Below are positions 1 through 11,557 of a stretch of DNA of 64,000 nt, in pieces. The notes under the pieces are model-generated. The model saw only the letters and a program-made list of their open reading frames with translations. It made no database searches and was not told the DNA's origin. Numbering within the stretch: position 1 is the stretch's first letter; each line of letters starts with the position of its first letter. The stretch comes from Nelumbo lutea. Taxonomy: Eukaryota > Streptophyta > Magnoliopsida > Proteales > Nelumbonaceae. The position numbers and the translations under genes were made by a program. The stretch covers positions 72,388,383 to 72,452,382 of the forward strand of contig JAKGHH010000002.1 of the NCBI GenBank assembly GCA_022828595.1. The letters run 5' to 3'.

Positions 1-122
1 TCAAATATTCGAATATTTAATCGGATTCGAATTTGGATATTAATTTTCAATATCCGTCGGATATCGGATTCGAATTCGGATATTGCCTGATCCGATTCAA
101 ATTTGATCCGTTTACACCCCTA
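1..122. repeat. End of a hAT-type MITE
   Basis: The segment is rich in repeated GGATTCGAAT-like words and ends at 111-122 in TTTACACCCCTA, the reverse complement of TAGGGGTGTAAA. That terminus is common in plant hAT MITEs. Only one end is inside the window, so the length and the target-site duplication cannot be checked. It interrupts the left part of the gypsy pol region that follows. Confidence 0.5.
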
Positions 123-2187
123 TTTAGCACTTGTCACACCTATCAACATAGTAGAACACATCCTTTTGTAGCCTTGGCCAAAAGTACCTTGGAGTCCATT
201 TCAAGTGCCTTCTTGTAACCAAAATGCCCCTTGTAATGCAAATCAGCAATGAGTAACACCCTCAAAGACCCTGATGGAATACATAACCTATTGCCCATGA
301 ATAAGTAGCCATCATTCCACACAAACTTGGCTCAAATATCCTTGTCACCTATTGCATAGCTTCTACAAATAGAGCCAAAATAAGGGGTCATCTTGGTATT
401 GGTCTTTAATGGAGCTGAATCCCACAACATTAGTAGACATTGTTGTCACTAAGTGAACTTTCCTACCAAGAGCATCGGCTACCTGGGTTTGCTGTCCAGC
501 CTTATACTTCAAAACAAAATTATATTCTTATAGAAAATCAATCCATTTAGCATGTCTTCCCTTTATCTTCTGTTGGGAGCTAAGGTGTTTCAATGCTTCA
601 TGGTCTGAATACAACACAAACTCCCGTTGGATAAGGTAATGCCTCCAAAACTCCAAGGCTTGTACAATAGCATAAAAATCAACATCATAAGTGGAATACC
701 CCCTTCTAGCATCATTAAATTTCTCACTAAAGTAAGCAACTAGACGGCCTTCTTGGCTAAGGATAGCTCCAAACCCAACATGGGATGCATCACATTCAAC
801 TTCGAAGAGCTTGTTAAAATCAGGTAAATCCAGTACCGGAGCCTTGGTCATCCTCATCTTTAGCTCTTGGAAGCTTTTCTCAGCCATAGGAGTCCAAGTA
901 AACTCACCTTCTTTCAAGCATTTAGTAATGGGTGCTACAGTAGTGCTGAAATTCTTTATAAATCGAAGATAAAATGTTACTAGTCCATGGAAACTACGAA
1001 TTTCAGTTAAGATCTTTGGTGTTGGCCACTCTTAAATAGCTTGAACCTTTTCTTGGTCCACTTCAATTCCCTTGGCTGAAACAATATACCCCCAAAAACA
1101 CCAACCGATTTAATCATAAAATTACACTTCTTCAAATTTATATATAGTCGATTTTGTCTCAAGACTTGCAAGACTGTTCTTAAGTGTTCTAAGTGGTTGT
1201 CACGATCTTTGTTGTGGATGAGTATGTCATCAAAATAAACTACCACATATTTCCCCTAAACACCCTTAGAACTTGGCTCATGAACCTCATAAAGGTACTA
1301 GGACCATTAGACAACCCAAATGGCATAACCAGCCATTCATCAAAGGTACAAATTTGATAATACCCACTCTTCAAATCTATCTTTGAAAAGACTTGTGAGC
1401 CTACCAATGTGTCTAACATGTCATCAAGATGAAGTATAGGAAACATGTATTTAACTGTAATCTTGTTAATCGCACGACTGTCAACACACATACACCAATT
1501 ACCATCTTTCTTTGGCATGAGCAAAGCTGGAACAGCACATGGACTTAAGCTCTCACAGATTATCTCCTTCTTCAGCAACTCCGATACTTGTCTTTGGAGC
1601 TCCTCATGCTCCTTAGGGATCATTTTATAGTGGGGTAAGTTACGCAATGCTGCTCTCAGCACTAAATCTATATGATGTTGTACATCTCTTAGGGGAGGAA
1701 GGCCATTGGGTAATTCCTCAGGCATCACATCAGCATACTCATGAAGTAGCTCCTTCACCATCTCTGGAACAGGTGTTTCTTTGCTAGCTTCTTTTGCAGC
1801 CAACACATAAACAACATCCAAATTTCTTTCTTCTTGAGCCAATTTGTTTGAGGTGAAGAGAGTAGTGGTTGGTTTGGTTTCCTTCTTTGGAAATGAATCA
1901 AGTTGCATTGGTTTAAAAGTTATCTTCTTATTGTCTTTCACAAAGCTACATGTGTTCTTGTCCCCATAATGAAAGGTTTTACAGTCATATTGCCATGGAA
2001 GACCCATAAAAATATGGCATGCATCCATTGGGAGAACATCACACCATATTGATTCTTCAAATGTATTACCGATAGAAAAATTAACTAAGCATTTAGAAGA
2101 AACTCCTACCTCATTTACTTTGTTGAACCACAAAATACAATATAGTCAAGGGTGTTGAACAGTCTTGAGCTATAATTTATCCGCCAT
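123..2187 (-). pseudogene. gypsy pol remnant (protease/RT/RNase H/integrase start)
   Basis: The RT N-terminal part (1240-2133) has [11 protein letters not shown] and [13 protein letters not shown] motifs. The next frame (1007-1246) carries the catalytic YFDDILI box. RNase H is at 528-917, with FEVECDASHVGFGAIL, YSDHEALKHL and HAKWIDFL. The stretch 123-520 translates to a linker and the HHCC-type start of integrase (LHYKGHFGYKKALEM). At least two frame changes and several stops separate these pieces, so no functional polyprotein could be made. An aspartic protease active site is not clear between gag and RT. Confidence 0.85.
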
Positions 2188-2857
2188 CTATTGAGAAACA
2201 AGATTCTCACTAGTCCAACCGTCAATAATCAAGTTACACAACTTCCCACTAGTTGTACAACGTGTTCTAAAGATATTCTTTCTCAACCAATCCCCTGGTA
2301 GTGGTTCTTGAGGTGCAACCATAGAGTGTCGTATCACTAGAGCTTCACCCTCAATGTCCCCATCCAAGTTTTCTTCCTCAAAAGCATTAGCTTCAGTAGT
2401 TTCAGCCACTTGCCCATCCTCAACATGGCCTATATCATCTTGTTGTTCATCAATAAATTCATCAACCAAATGTGTTTGCCCTTCAATCTTTCTCTTTTCA
2501 TTGGAATGATGTCCCAACTCCATACACCTAAAATATCCAAAGTAGGCTGCCCTTGATTGCTCTTTGTTGCATTTGAGGTCCCTTGGACTGTAGGTCATGT
2601 TTGGTTGATCACACGACCCTTACCAGCCACAACACTTCGACCTAATGATGAAGATGTTCCATGGACATCACTTAGTTTCCACCCTAAGCTCCAACTCAAT
2701 TGAGCTTCAACCTTTAGAGCTAGTTGATTTGCACCCTGTACCTTATACGGGCAATGTAGGCTGACTTGGTCTTGTATTGACAACCTCAAATCGTTGATAA
2801 TCTACTAACTTTCTGCTATTCAGTTTCTGTCATATTACTATGAAGAGTTAATCTATT

Positions 2858-4268
2858 TTTTTATCAATAACAGAATTTAATTAGACTAATATATAAACAA
2901 CAGTACAGAAATCAGAGAGAGTTAAAAAGCCTTAACACTCCCCAAGAAAGCAACAAAAAGCTCACAATACCGCCCAGTACAATCGATCCCTTCCCACACC
3001 CTGCTTTGCCGAAGCATCTACAAAGGCATTTGCCGTTCTTTTCACCCACTAAAATTGGATGTCCATCCCCCTAGTTAGCCATTTGATTTCCTTTCTTTCA
3101 TTAGCAAACTTCCAAAGATCACTTCCCCTCTATAGCCAACTCAACACCAACTTTGAGTCCCCTTCAATAATTAATTTTTGTACATTTAGTTCCTTACTCT
3201 TTTTTTTTATCAGTGGATTCATTTAGTTCCTTTCTCTTTCCAATACCCTCTAATACAGCATAGATCTCAGCTTTAAGAGAGTCCCCAACCCCAGTGGAGC
3301 CTGAATACATTGCCATCACCTTTCCCTCCTCATCTCTGAAGACACCTTCTACACCTGAAGGGCTTGGGTTACCTTCACTATTCCCATCAAAATTCAGCTT
3401 TATAAAACCATTGCCAGGTGATGACCACACAAGAGAAACAGTAGACCAAGCCCAAGCAGCCACTTCCACCCAGCTATTCAGCAACATATCTGTAAACACA
3501 TCATCAAACAGTTGCACAGATTTTAAACAATGCAACACCTAATTGTTATGGCCTCAATAATACCTACTTTACTTCTTTCCTTTTCAGAAAAAATTCTGGA
3601 ATTCCCTTCCTCCCATAAAGTCCAGCAAGTAGTAGCCCTCACACATCTCTACATAATCCTTCCCCTTCTTTTAGGCCATCTAAAGAACAAGGAGCTAAAA
3701 AAACTTTGGATTTTGACAGGGGGTCCGCGTGCAACCAAAAAGGAAAAGAAACCATTCCCAAATAACAAAAGCAAAAGGGCAAGAAATTAATAAGTGGTAG
3801 GAGCTTTCACCATTAACCTTACAGAGAATGCACCAACTCAGAGACAAGCACCAATAACGCCTTTTCCTTTGCAGTAAGTCACAGGTGTTACATCTTCCCA
3901 AGAAAGCTTCCCAATAGAAAGCTCCAATCCTTGGAGGAATTGGCTCACCCCAAACTTCCTTAACTGGGAAATTTTGTGCAGGGTTACTAGTAGAATGCAA
4001 GGACTTGAAGAAGGAAACAAAAGAGAAAGACCCGGAAGGAGCTAGAGTCCATAGTCTCTTATCCCTTTTAGAGGGATCCAACACCACCCCGTTTAAGATT
4101 CGAATCAAATTCAGTACACTTTCAGCTTTTGAATCCCTTAGGTCTCTCCTAAGCCCCAGATCCCAATCAAACCCAAATTTGGACTGAGAAGGAACCAAAA
4201 AACTAGATACAACCTTGCCTTTATACCAGGAAAGTGGAAAAAAGGGAAGTAAATTGTTCTTTCAAAGG
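2858..4268 (-). mobile_element. 5'-truncated L1-like LINE inserted in gypsy gag
   Basis: The minus strand encodes a zf-RVT domain (3695-4198; WGEPIPPRIGAFYWEAF and the ILCKVNGESSYHLLISCPF region) followed by an RNase H domain (3194-3538; GFIKLNFDGNSEGNPSPSG). This is the C-terminal end of plant L1-type ORF2. The 3' end, on the left, runs into a T-rich stretch on the plus strand. A 9-bp direct repeat TAATCTATT flanks the unit (2849-2857 and 4269-4277). The RNase H end resembles the second LINE at 24575-26150, and both share a 3' tail containing TTATCAATAAC. Confidence 0.85.
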
Positions 4269-4720
4269 TAATCTATTAAACTCTTTTGTGTACTCCTTTA
4301 CATTCTTTTCCCGTTGCCTTAGATTCTGAACCTTTTGGTAAAGAGATTGCTCATAATCTGGTGGCAAGAATTGGGATTTTAGCTTCTCTTTCATTCTTCC
4401 CCAAGAATTAACCTTTCTTTTCCCCTTCCTTTCTCTGTCCCTTTGATAACTTTTCCACCAACCCAAGGTTGTCCCATGCAACTTTGTTGTTGCAAGCTTC
4501 ATTTTTCTTTCTTCATTCATTTCTTTCCAACCAAAATAATTTTCAATGCTGTCCAACCAGTCTAGAAACTCTTCAAGTTCTAACTCACCATTAAACTCGT
4601 TAATATGAAGTTGACCACCATGACCTTGATTGGATTGTAAATCTTGCACTATTCGGTCTTCCCACCATTGGTTGTTATTCCTTTAACGTTGATCACCTTC
4701 ATGTTGTTCAATGTCTTCAC

Positions 4721-5567
4721 TAGTGTTTTAAAAGAGCAAGGCACAAGGACCAATTTGTGCCCGAGGCGAGAGGCGCAAGGCGAGGCGTGCGCCTTTTTAA
4801 AGCAAGGTGCAAAAATACAAAAAAAAAAATGCCAACAAAAATGCAAAAAATATTAAACATAATATTAATAAGAAATATAAACTTAATTTTTAAAGTTAAT
4901 GGTTTTAAAAAACCTATTATCTAAAATTAAAATATACGTGTACATAACATGTAAAGCATATTCAAATGAAAATTTAAAAATAAAATCAAACATATGAGAC
5001 ATTTTCAAGCATGTAAAGCCCACAATCTCTTTTTTTCTTTAATTGCATTATTTCAAGTAGCTAATGTGATGTAAAACATATTACAATCCTAATTCTACGA
5101 TTCGCCTTTGTGCCACACCCCTTGAGACAAGACCAAATAAGTCCATGTTAGGGTCTTAAATTCACTCACTCACGGAAGCTCTAAGAACCCCTTATTTGCT
5201 AATGTTGTTCATTCATTCATCTTAATAAAATATCTTCTTAAATGGCAAATAAAATTATAAAATCATAATTTTTGTGTGAGAATTAAGAATTTAAGACCCT
5301 AACATGGACTTGTTTGGGCTTGCCTTGAGGGGCATGGTCGGGGGTCCAGGGGAGGAGCCCCCGGCCCAGCCACTAGGTTCAGAAAAAGGAAAAAAGCGTA
5401 CAATTTTCAAAAGGTGCACACCTGGGCCAAGGTGCAAGGTGCATCAGGCACACACCTAGGCACACCAAGTGCGTGCCTTTTGAAAGTGCTACGCCTAGGA
5501 CCTGGGCAAGGCACCTACCCTAAAATGTGCCTCACTTGTGTGTTTAGGCGCGCCTTTTAAATCACTG
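4721..5567. mobile_element. hAT-like MITE (847 bp) with perfect 8-bp TSD GTCTTCAC
   Basis: Target duplications GTCTTCAC lie at 4713-4720 and 5568-5575. The ends TAGTGTTTTAAAAG and CTTTTAAATCACTG form imperfect terminal inverted repeats. Subterminal DNA is rich in GGCGAGGCG/GCCTAGG words, and the centre is AT-rich. There is no transposase reading frame. It belongs to the same family as the element at 40940-41900. It interrupts gypsy gag. Confidence 0.88.
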
Positions 5568-5870
5568 GTCTTCACTTGATTCTTCACTAATAATGTTAGT
5601 GGGTTGTTCATCAACTCTAGGAGCTTGTCTTCTTCTTCCTAGCCCCAAATCACTTGCTACGTCACCATCCCTAGCAGCATTTTGAGCTACAAGTTGAGCA
5701 AGATGCTCAATTTGTTCTTATAGTCCTCTTATAGCCTCTTGAAAAACCTCTACAGTAACATGTTGTGGTCTTCTACCACCCCTACCACGTCCACCCCTTG
5801 CATCGACAACAATATAGCAAGAAACAACAAAGAGATGAACTTTGAAGCAAACCCAAGGAAAGAATTTGTT

Positions 5871-5879
5871 TTGATACCA
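5871..5879 (-). other. Primer-binding site (initiator-Met tRNA type)
   Basis: The minus strand reads TGGTATCA two bases inside the LTR, matching the start of the usual TGGTATCAGAGC priming site. The following bases have diverged. Confidence 0.7.
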
Positions 5880-5881
5880 TT

Positions 5882-6558
5882 TGATGTGGACAGAAAACAA
5901 ACTACATGCAGCACTTCAACTATACAGCAATAAGCACAAGAAATACCAAACTAAAAACAACAAAACAAGTTCAATTTTTAAGGACATCAGACCTGAACCT
6001 GAACTACAACTCCTCCTAGAACAGTTCCGCTACAATAACAATGGCAGCAAGCTGGCCTCCCGCATGGACACAAAGTGATAGAAGGATTGGAAGGTGCCAA
6101 AATGGGTCAACTCTTCAAAACCCAAACTCCCAATATTTGAAAACCCTAGCTGAGGCTAAGCTACAACTCGAACAAGAGAGATAGAACCAAAATGACCACT
6201 ACAGAAACCGCCCCTTCTCTTTTATAAGACCCACTGGTTTGCTGGAAAAGTCAATTAAAATATTTACACATAAACCCCTAGAATGTTTCCCTCTCACAAG
6301 CAACTCCTTAAGAACAAAATTAACTTCAAATGAACCCCCAAAAGATAACTTTTGTTACAAAAAAGACCCAAGAGACCAAAGCCCAACAAATGTGCACCCA
6401 ACTGCCCCTAACCAGAATTTGAATTGTAAAATGATGAAAATACCCCTGATTCCAAACTATCAACAAAGCTACCCAAAAACAACAATTTGGGGTCCTACTA
6501 CAAAAACATGCAAAACAGAATACATTCATTTTCTTCTCTTTTTTTTTGGGACTCATCA
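5882..6558 (-). repeat. 5' LTR of the gypsy element (677 bp)
   Basis: The ends are TGATG (5882) and CATCA (6558), as mutually inverted LTR termini. On the minus strand a TATA-like TTATAAAAGAG lies near 6220-6230. The partner LTR is outside the window, so the outer boundary rests on the terminal inverted repeat and the PBS only. The short reading frames within it are not genes. Confidence 0.75.
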
Positions 6559-6820
6559 CAGCCATTACCCCTTTTTAAGAACTTTATTGGTAGTTCTGTG
6601 CACATTATTCAAAAGCAACACTTCTTGCAGTCAATCATATAAGATAGCCATAAACATCTAAGAAAATAGAAATTACTTACAAAAATCAATGATTCATTAT
6701 TCCTTTTTTTCTTACTAATTTGTGGTGGGTTAAGTCAGATTAGAACAGTTACTACCATGCAGTCAAAAAGTGATACTTCCAAATTAAAGATTTACAAAAA
6801 GGAGACTCTCAGACATTTAC
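6559..6820 (-). other. First intron of the CDPK gene (surviving 5' part)
   Basis: On the minus strand the sequence starts GTAAATG immediately after the kinase exon. This is a good splice donor. The intron runs into the gypsy LTR after 262 bases. No other feature was seen. Confidence 0.7.
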
Positions 6821-7691
6821 CTGGCTTAAAAAATACAGATAACCCAAAATCAATTGTTTTGAGTGATGCCTCCTCTCCCTGGTTGACAAAGAGAAAGTTC
6901 TCAGGCTTCAAGTCTCTATGCATAACACCTAAAGAATGGCATGCTTCAACAACACCAACTATAACCCTTGCCAGTTCAGCTGCCTTTTTTTCTGTGTAAT
7001 GCCCCCTTTGAATAATCCTGTCAAACAACTCTCCACCAGCACACAACTCCATAACAACATGAACTGCAACAGCATCCTCATAAGCACCTTTGATTGAGAT
7101 AACATTGGGGTGGCCCGCCATGTGGTGCATTATCTGAATTTCCCTTCTCACATCCTCCACATCTTCATCAGTTGTTAGTTTCCTCTTTGCGATCGTTTTG
7201 CATGCATATTCTTTCCCAGATCCTTTTTCGAGACAATAAAAGGTTGTGCCAAATTGGCCTTGTCCAAGCTTCCGCCCTAAACTGTATTTTTCCTTCAGAT
7301 TCTCAGTCTTCCTTTGTAACACAGAATCTACCTGAAGTCCTGCACTTGCGACTCTTTTAATATGTTGGGGTTTCCTTGGCTTTGAGGGATCTTCTGGTTT
7401 AGTTTCCTCTACTTTCGGATCTGGCTTAGCAGGATTTGCAGATTCCACAGGCTGAGGCTCATGCTCCTCTCCAGTAATCTTAACTGGTTCAGGTGGTGTA
7501 CTCTGGACGGACAAAGGAGCTTTGGGTTCTTCAGGTGCAGGGGCAGCTGTAGCTGTGGTAGCTTTAGCCGACCCATGGCTACTTTCTTGCTCTGCTTCCT
7601 TGTCACCATTAAAATTAACACAAGGGAGCTCCTCCGTCCCACGGCCTCGCCACACTGCACCCAACTTCGGTCCAACACATGTATTCCCCAT
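6821..7691 (-). CDS. Calcium-dependent protein kinase (CDPK/CPK, group-I-like), first coding exon
   Basis: The exon encodes 290 residues plus one base. The start is the ATG at 7689-7691, giving MGNTCVGP: Gly2 for N-myristoylation and Cys5 for palmitoylation, so membrane attachment is expected. A long Pro/Glu/Lys-rich variable domain follows to about residue 130. The Ser/Thr kinase domain then begins, with P-loop GQGQFGTTF, the lysine in [10 protein letters not shown], catalytic HRDLKPEN, and DFGLS near the exon end. Translation ends at FFKPG before a GTAAATG donor, the usual first-intron position in this family. The rest of the kinase, the autoinhibitory junction and the EF hands must lie on later exons beyond the left edge, past at least 6.5 kb of inserted transposon. 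The long N-terminus and MGNTCVGP start resemble Arabidopsis CPK1/CPK2-type proteins. The exon is open throughout. Whether the whole gene is intact cannot be seen. Confidence 0.93.
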
Positions 7692-8720
7692 CAAATACTA
7701 ATCTCAAATCCTTCTAAATCATCTCTCTTGGTTTGCAACATTGAAATCCAACCTTATCAATCCCATTCACGGAATGACGTAAAAAGGCTATAAATTTTAT
7801 CACACTAGCCACCTTAAGGAGAACACTTAAAAACTTTTCAATTTTCTTTCAGTGAAAGGCAATTTGATTCGTTATTCTAACTGCAATCAATTACGTTGCA
7901 GAGAAATCTATGTTCAGAGTCTAAGCAATCAAAATGCAGGGAATCTGGACATGTCCGAAGGATTAGAAAAGATATTTTCCTCTCCTATCAAAGGTATGCT
8001 CAGCATAAATACAAAAATCGAATCCCACCAAATTCAAAATAAGATGGAACCATGATGCAAATTACAAATTTAAATTTTGTACAAGATCCACCAATGCGAG
8101 AAAAAAGCATACAAATCTTTTGAAAATTTGAATCGAATAACAAACAACAGCAAACAATTCCAAACAAAAAAAATAACAAATAATAGAAATTAATAATAAG
8201 AAATCTCACTTAATGAATGATAATGGAAATATCACATTCATAAAACAAAAATTAAAATTTTTCGATCCAAAACAAAAGAATTTCAGGAGTAATTGAAATG
8301 GATGATTTTTCTGTCAAAATTATCGATTTGAATGAAAGCAAAATTTGATGAAAAAGTACAAAAGAACAGCCATAAATTAAAAAAAAAAAAAAGCAAAAAA
8401 ATAAAAAATGAAATTCAAATAAATTCTTTACCCAAAAGACCAAAAAAGAAAAACAAATTCAGGGAAGAAGGCGAATAGAATACCAGATCAACCTTTGCTT
8501 CTCAAGCTGTTGAGTCGAAAAAAAGCAAAGGAGGCGAAGGTCCCTTTCTTTCTCCCTTTTTATTTCATTATTCTTATATCCATTCACAAACAACAATGAA
8601 ATGGAAGCCATTTCCCAGAGCCCGACTGGGAGAAAGAGAGAAATAGAGAAAACAGGCTTTTTCTACCAATCTCAAATTTATTTTGTTTCATTTTATTTAT
8701 TTGGTTTTTATAAGCAGCAT
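7692..8720 (-). promoter_or_regulatory. CDPK leader and promoter region
   Basis: Reading towards the gene on the minus strand: a TATA-like TATAAG at 8574-8579, then a pyrimidine- and purine-rich leader, then a possible donor TGATCTG|GTATTC at 8484/8483. This suggests a short 5'UTR exon followed by a leader intron of about 0.7 kb ending near the ATG. The acceptor is not clear. The TATA-like word, the leader, and most of the putative intron recur as a diverged copy at 20985-22860. The TATA and leader calls are inferred from sequence alone. Confidence 0.5.
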
Positions 8721-9196
8721 CTGCGAGTAGTACATGGGCCGGGCCAGGCTGGGCTTTATTTATGTATTAATAGAATACATTCATGCCCGAGCCCAAGTTC
8801 AGCCTGACCATCGGCCTAGGTTTTCACTTGAGCCCGGCTCTCATATAAAGTTCAAAGCTCGAGTCCAATCAGAAATTTAAAAATAGAATTTTTTTTATTT
8901 AATAAAAATGTTTTATTTATATTAAAAATCCTCAAAACACAAAAATAATAATAGATTTCATTATTACTTAAAAAAAAGGAGAAGAAGAGGAACAAAAAAT
9001 ACTGTTTATATTTTTATTATTTAATACATATTATCAAATTGGGCTTGAACTTCGAATCAGGATTTTTCTATAAAGCCTAAATTCAGCCCAAAAAAAAGTT
9101 GGGCCGGATATAAGTCCAAACCCGCAGGCCTGAAATTATGTCCAAACCCGACTTAGAACAAATTGGATTAGACTGGCCCATGAATGAACAGGTCTA
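8719..9196. mobile_element. MITE-like repeat (GGGCC-rich ends)
   Basis: The outer parts carry CATGGGCCGGGCC on the left and GGCCCATGAATGAACAGG on the right, in inverted arrangement around an AT-rich centre. It is absent from the duplicate of this region near 22690, which supports it being an insertion. The left boundary is approximate and no clear TSD was found. Confidence 0.55.
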
Positions 9197-10131
9197 GGTA
9201 TAACTTAACATCATATAATCATTTCTACCAAAAAAAAACACCCTATAATGATATAATCAAATGATAAATAAAAATTCATATAATCAAATTTAACTTTTTT
9301 TATCACCTTCACCAAAAACAAGACAAATATATATGCTATTAATTAATCCTTAATACAAATTTATTTCAATAACTAAAAATCTCCTTTATTAGTTATTATA
9401 ATATAGTATAATAAAAGTTAATTCAATTCTTTCAAGTTAAAAAAAAAAAAGTTTCTATGCAACTCTGGATTTCTTAGTCCTACGTCACGTGACTCATTTT
9501 TCTCCAAAATCCTCATGGATAGGTGGTACTTAAAAGCCTAAATTTGTAAGTGTAATACTTTAATACCCCAAATTATTTTGAAATATACATTTAAAGTCCA
9601 ACACCATTAATAAATGTTAATGTAGGTGGTAAAATAATCAAAACGTTCACCATCTACCAATTTATTTAAGATCAATGCTATAATTATAACTTTAGAAAAC
9701 AGAAACAGATTAGGAAAAAAAATTAAGAGGATGTAAATGATTGTATTAAGACAGGAAATGCAACTCTAAAATTTAATAATTTCTAAAAACTCTGAATTTG
9801 GAATGGAGGATGCATTCACTATTTGTTCGATTTTTTTAACTTTTGTTCGTGGTAGAACCGCACAACCATTTGCCTTGTTCAGCATTGATAAAGAAAATGA
9901 AGGTTGATATACAGATTGTTGTGTTGCTTCAATGCGTAGTTTATTCAAATTTAAGAACAAAAATGGGAAAGAAAGGGCAATTTGAAGATTGTAAAATGTT
10001 TAGTGCAAGATATTGAAGGAATACTAGTGATTAGATTTGAGTGTATATTTTGAAAAGTTCAAGATACTGAAATATCACATTTGAAAGTTCATGTGTTCAT
10101 GCATTAAGTGTCACTACCCCCAAAGTATAGG
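9197..10131. other. AT-rich intergenic DNA
   Basis: The first 250 bases are the distal part of the CDPK upstream region, matched by 22690-22860 (for example TATTAATTAATC..TTAATA). The rest shows no gene. A 64-codon minus-strand frame at 9766-9960 has no recognisable domain. Confidence 0.5.
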
Positions 10132-10568
10132 CAAGGATCAAAATTCCGTTACTATCGGCCTGTATTGGCCAATATGTATTGTATCGGAGCCTTTCCAATA
10201 TGCCCCTACAAGGAGTGTTTCGGGTCGGCAAGTGGTTTAGGGGGTAAATCGGCCTTAAATTGGGCCCTTTTAACTAGTTTCGAAAACATAAAAAAACATA
10301 AAAAACAGTATCAATACCGATGTATTGACCTGTGCCGATATTTTGAACCTTGAGTATAGGTACTTATATGTAACTTACCCTAATTCTTTCCCTTTTATAA
10401 CTTTTTATTATTTTTAATTCTCTAAAAAATGTAGCAAGTGCCACATGTAAATGTCACTACCCACAAAGTATATGTACCTCTATGTAATTTACCCTAATTC
10501 TTTTCCTTTTCTAATTTTTTTATTGTTTTTAATTCTCTAAAAAATGATGTAGCATGTGACACATGTAA
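10108..10568. repeat. Two-unit tandem duplication (about 120 bp), first unit split by a MITE
   Basis: Unit 1 is 10108-10131 plus 10353-10450, and unit 2 is 10451-10568. Both run from TGTCACTACCC to CACATGTAA and share TTTTTAATTCTCTAAAAAATG. The MITE at 10132-10352 splits unit 1, so it came after the duplication or inserted into one unit only. Confidence 0.8.
10132..10352. mobile_element. hAT-like MITE (221 bp) with perfect 8-bp TSD AGTATAGG
   Basis: Target duplications lie at 10124-10131 and 10353-10360. The ends CAAGGATCAAAAT and ATTTTGAACCTTG are 12/13 inverted matches. The interior repeats words such as ATCGGCC and TGTATTG. The CAAGG terminus is shared with other MITEs in the window. It sits in the first unit of a tandem duplication. 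Confidence 0.9.
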
Positions 10569-11053
10569 AACCAACTTTAAATATTTCCAACCCAATTACC
10601 TAAAACTATTCTTAAAATCTGTCTCCTAAAATATCCCTTCTCCAAAACCTACCTTGATGTGTGTGTGTACCGTTGGGGGAAGCTTCATTTTAACGCTTCC
10701 CCCAATGGGTAGGCATTTATTCACTGTTTTTCTAATATGGTGCCTAGTGGCGCTTAAGTGTCAATAAGCAGGTTCATTATTGTTTTTCTCGGTTTTGCAA
10801 ACAAATAAAATACAAACGTTTAGTGAATAAATGCCCACGATTCCAAACACATACATAATCAGGGCCCTGACCCACCCTTCTAGGCCCCAAATGGGTTTAG
10901 TTAGTTTTCCTTGATCTCAAATGAAGATAGGGAAAATTTTCCCCAAATTAGGGATGAGATCTACATATAATCCCTTGCACTCACCCCAACCTATCGTGCA
11001 CCAAATAGAGCGGGTTTTCCCTAATCTTAAATGGGGATGGAAACAGGATGGGT
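10569..11053. other. Intergenic DNA without a recognised gene
   Basis: It contains direct near-repeats such as GAGATC/TTAAATGGGGATGG and GGGAAAATTTTCCCC. These resemble the interior of GGGATGG-type MITEs, suggesting an older MITE into which the next element inserted. Nothing else was recognised. Confidence 0.35.
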
Positions 11054-11557
11054 AGGGATGGCAATAGGGTGGGTTCAATGAGGATTTTGTAAACTCTTGA
11101 CCGTATATGACTCCCTAAACCTCCCATCATCCAATCCCTCCCTGCACATGAAAATGCAAAACCCTCCCAACCTTACCCACCCCACATTCAAGCAAGTTGA
11201 GTTTAGGACCCACATCTAATTTCCTATTATTTCTTGTTATATATGAGTAATAAATAAGTAAAATAACATGTACAAATAACAAAATTTCCAACTATTTGAT
11301 TAAGATATGTAAAAAACATATAAGCTATCAATTATCCTCCACATAAACACCTATTGTACAAAATTCACATGCTTTCAAACAATATGTGGGTGAAGAAGAG
11401 TTAGGTTTAGCCTAGTGTGGTACCCTACCCTTACCCTATGAATTGTAGAATCCCGAAACCCATACCCACCCCAAAATTCATCCTTCAAGAAAAAAAAAAT
11501 AGCCCCATCAAGGCAAGTAATGGAAGAAATCAAGTAAAGTATAAATTGTCATCCCTA
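11054..11557. mobile_element. hAT-like MITE with TAGGGATGGCAAT ends
   Basis: The left end TAGGGATGGCAAT (11054-11066) and right end ATTGTCATCCCTA (11545-11557) are near-perfect inverted repeats. The interior is AT-rich and subterminal parts are rich in CCCACC/GGGTGGG. Flanking octamers AGGATGGG and GATCAGGG match poorly, so the TSD is eroded or the boundary is a few bases off. Confidence 0.65.

Larger units (their letters stand above)
2188..5870 (-). pseudogene. gypsy gag remnant, split by a LINE and a MITE
   Basis: The N-terminal Arg/Gly-rich part is at 5718-5870 (GGRGRGGRRPQHV). The Retrotrans_gag core at 4278-4649 has EFLDWLDSIENYF and WWKSYQRDRERKG. The C-terminal part at 2595-2803 has RLSIQDQVSLHCPY. 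A degenerate zinc knuckle is at about 2500-2560, where two cysteines have been replaced. The core and C-terminal parts are separated by the LINE at 2858-4268, and the N-terminal and core parts by the MITE at 4721-5567. Removing each insertion together with one copy of its target duplication puts gag-like sequence back side by side, apart from one stop and one frameshift. Confidence 0.85.
123..6558 (-). mobile_element. Ty3/gypsy LTR retrotransposon, 5' LTR to integrase start, degenerate
   Basis: Reading leftwards on the minus strand there is an LTR (5882-6558), a primer-binding site, gag, a decayed zinc knuckle, RT, RNase H and the beginning of integrase. The 3' part and 3' LTR lie beyond the left edge. 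Gag is split by a LINE and a MITE, and pol has frameshifts and stops, so the copy is dead. The LTR ends TGATG...CATCA and the initiator-Met type PBS is typical of many plant gypsy (chromovirus) elements, but no chromodomain is in view, so the lineage is not settled. The element lies in what would be the first intron of the CDPK gene to its right. Confidence 0.85.

Noticed and set aside
6239..6661. Open frame of 140 codons near the CDPK exon
   Set aside because: It lies in the gypsy LTR and its flank, with no domain or initiation context.
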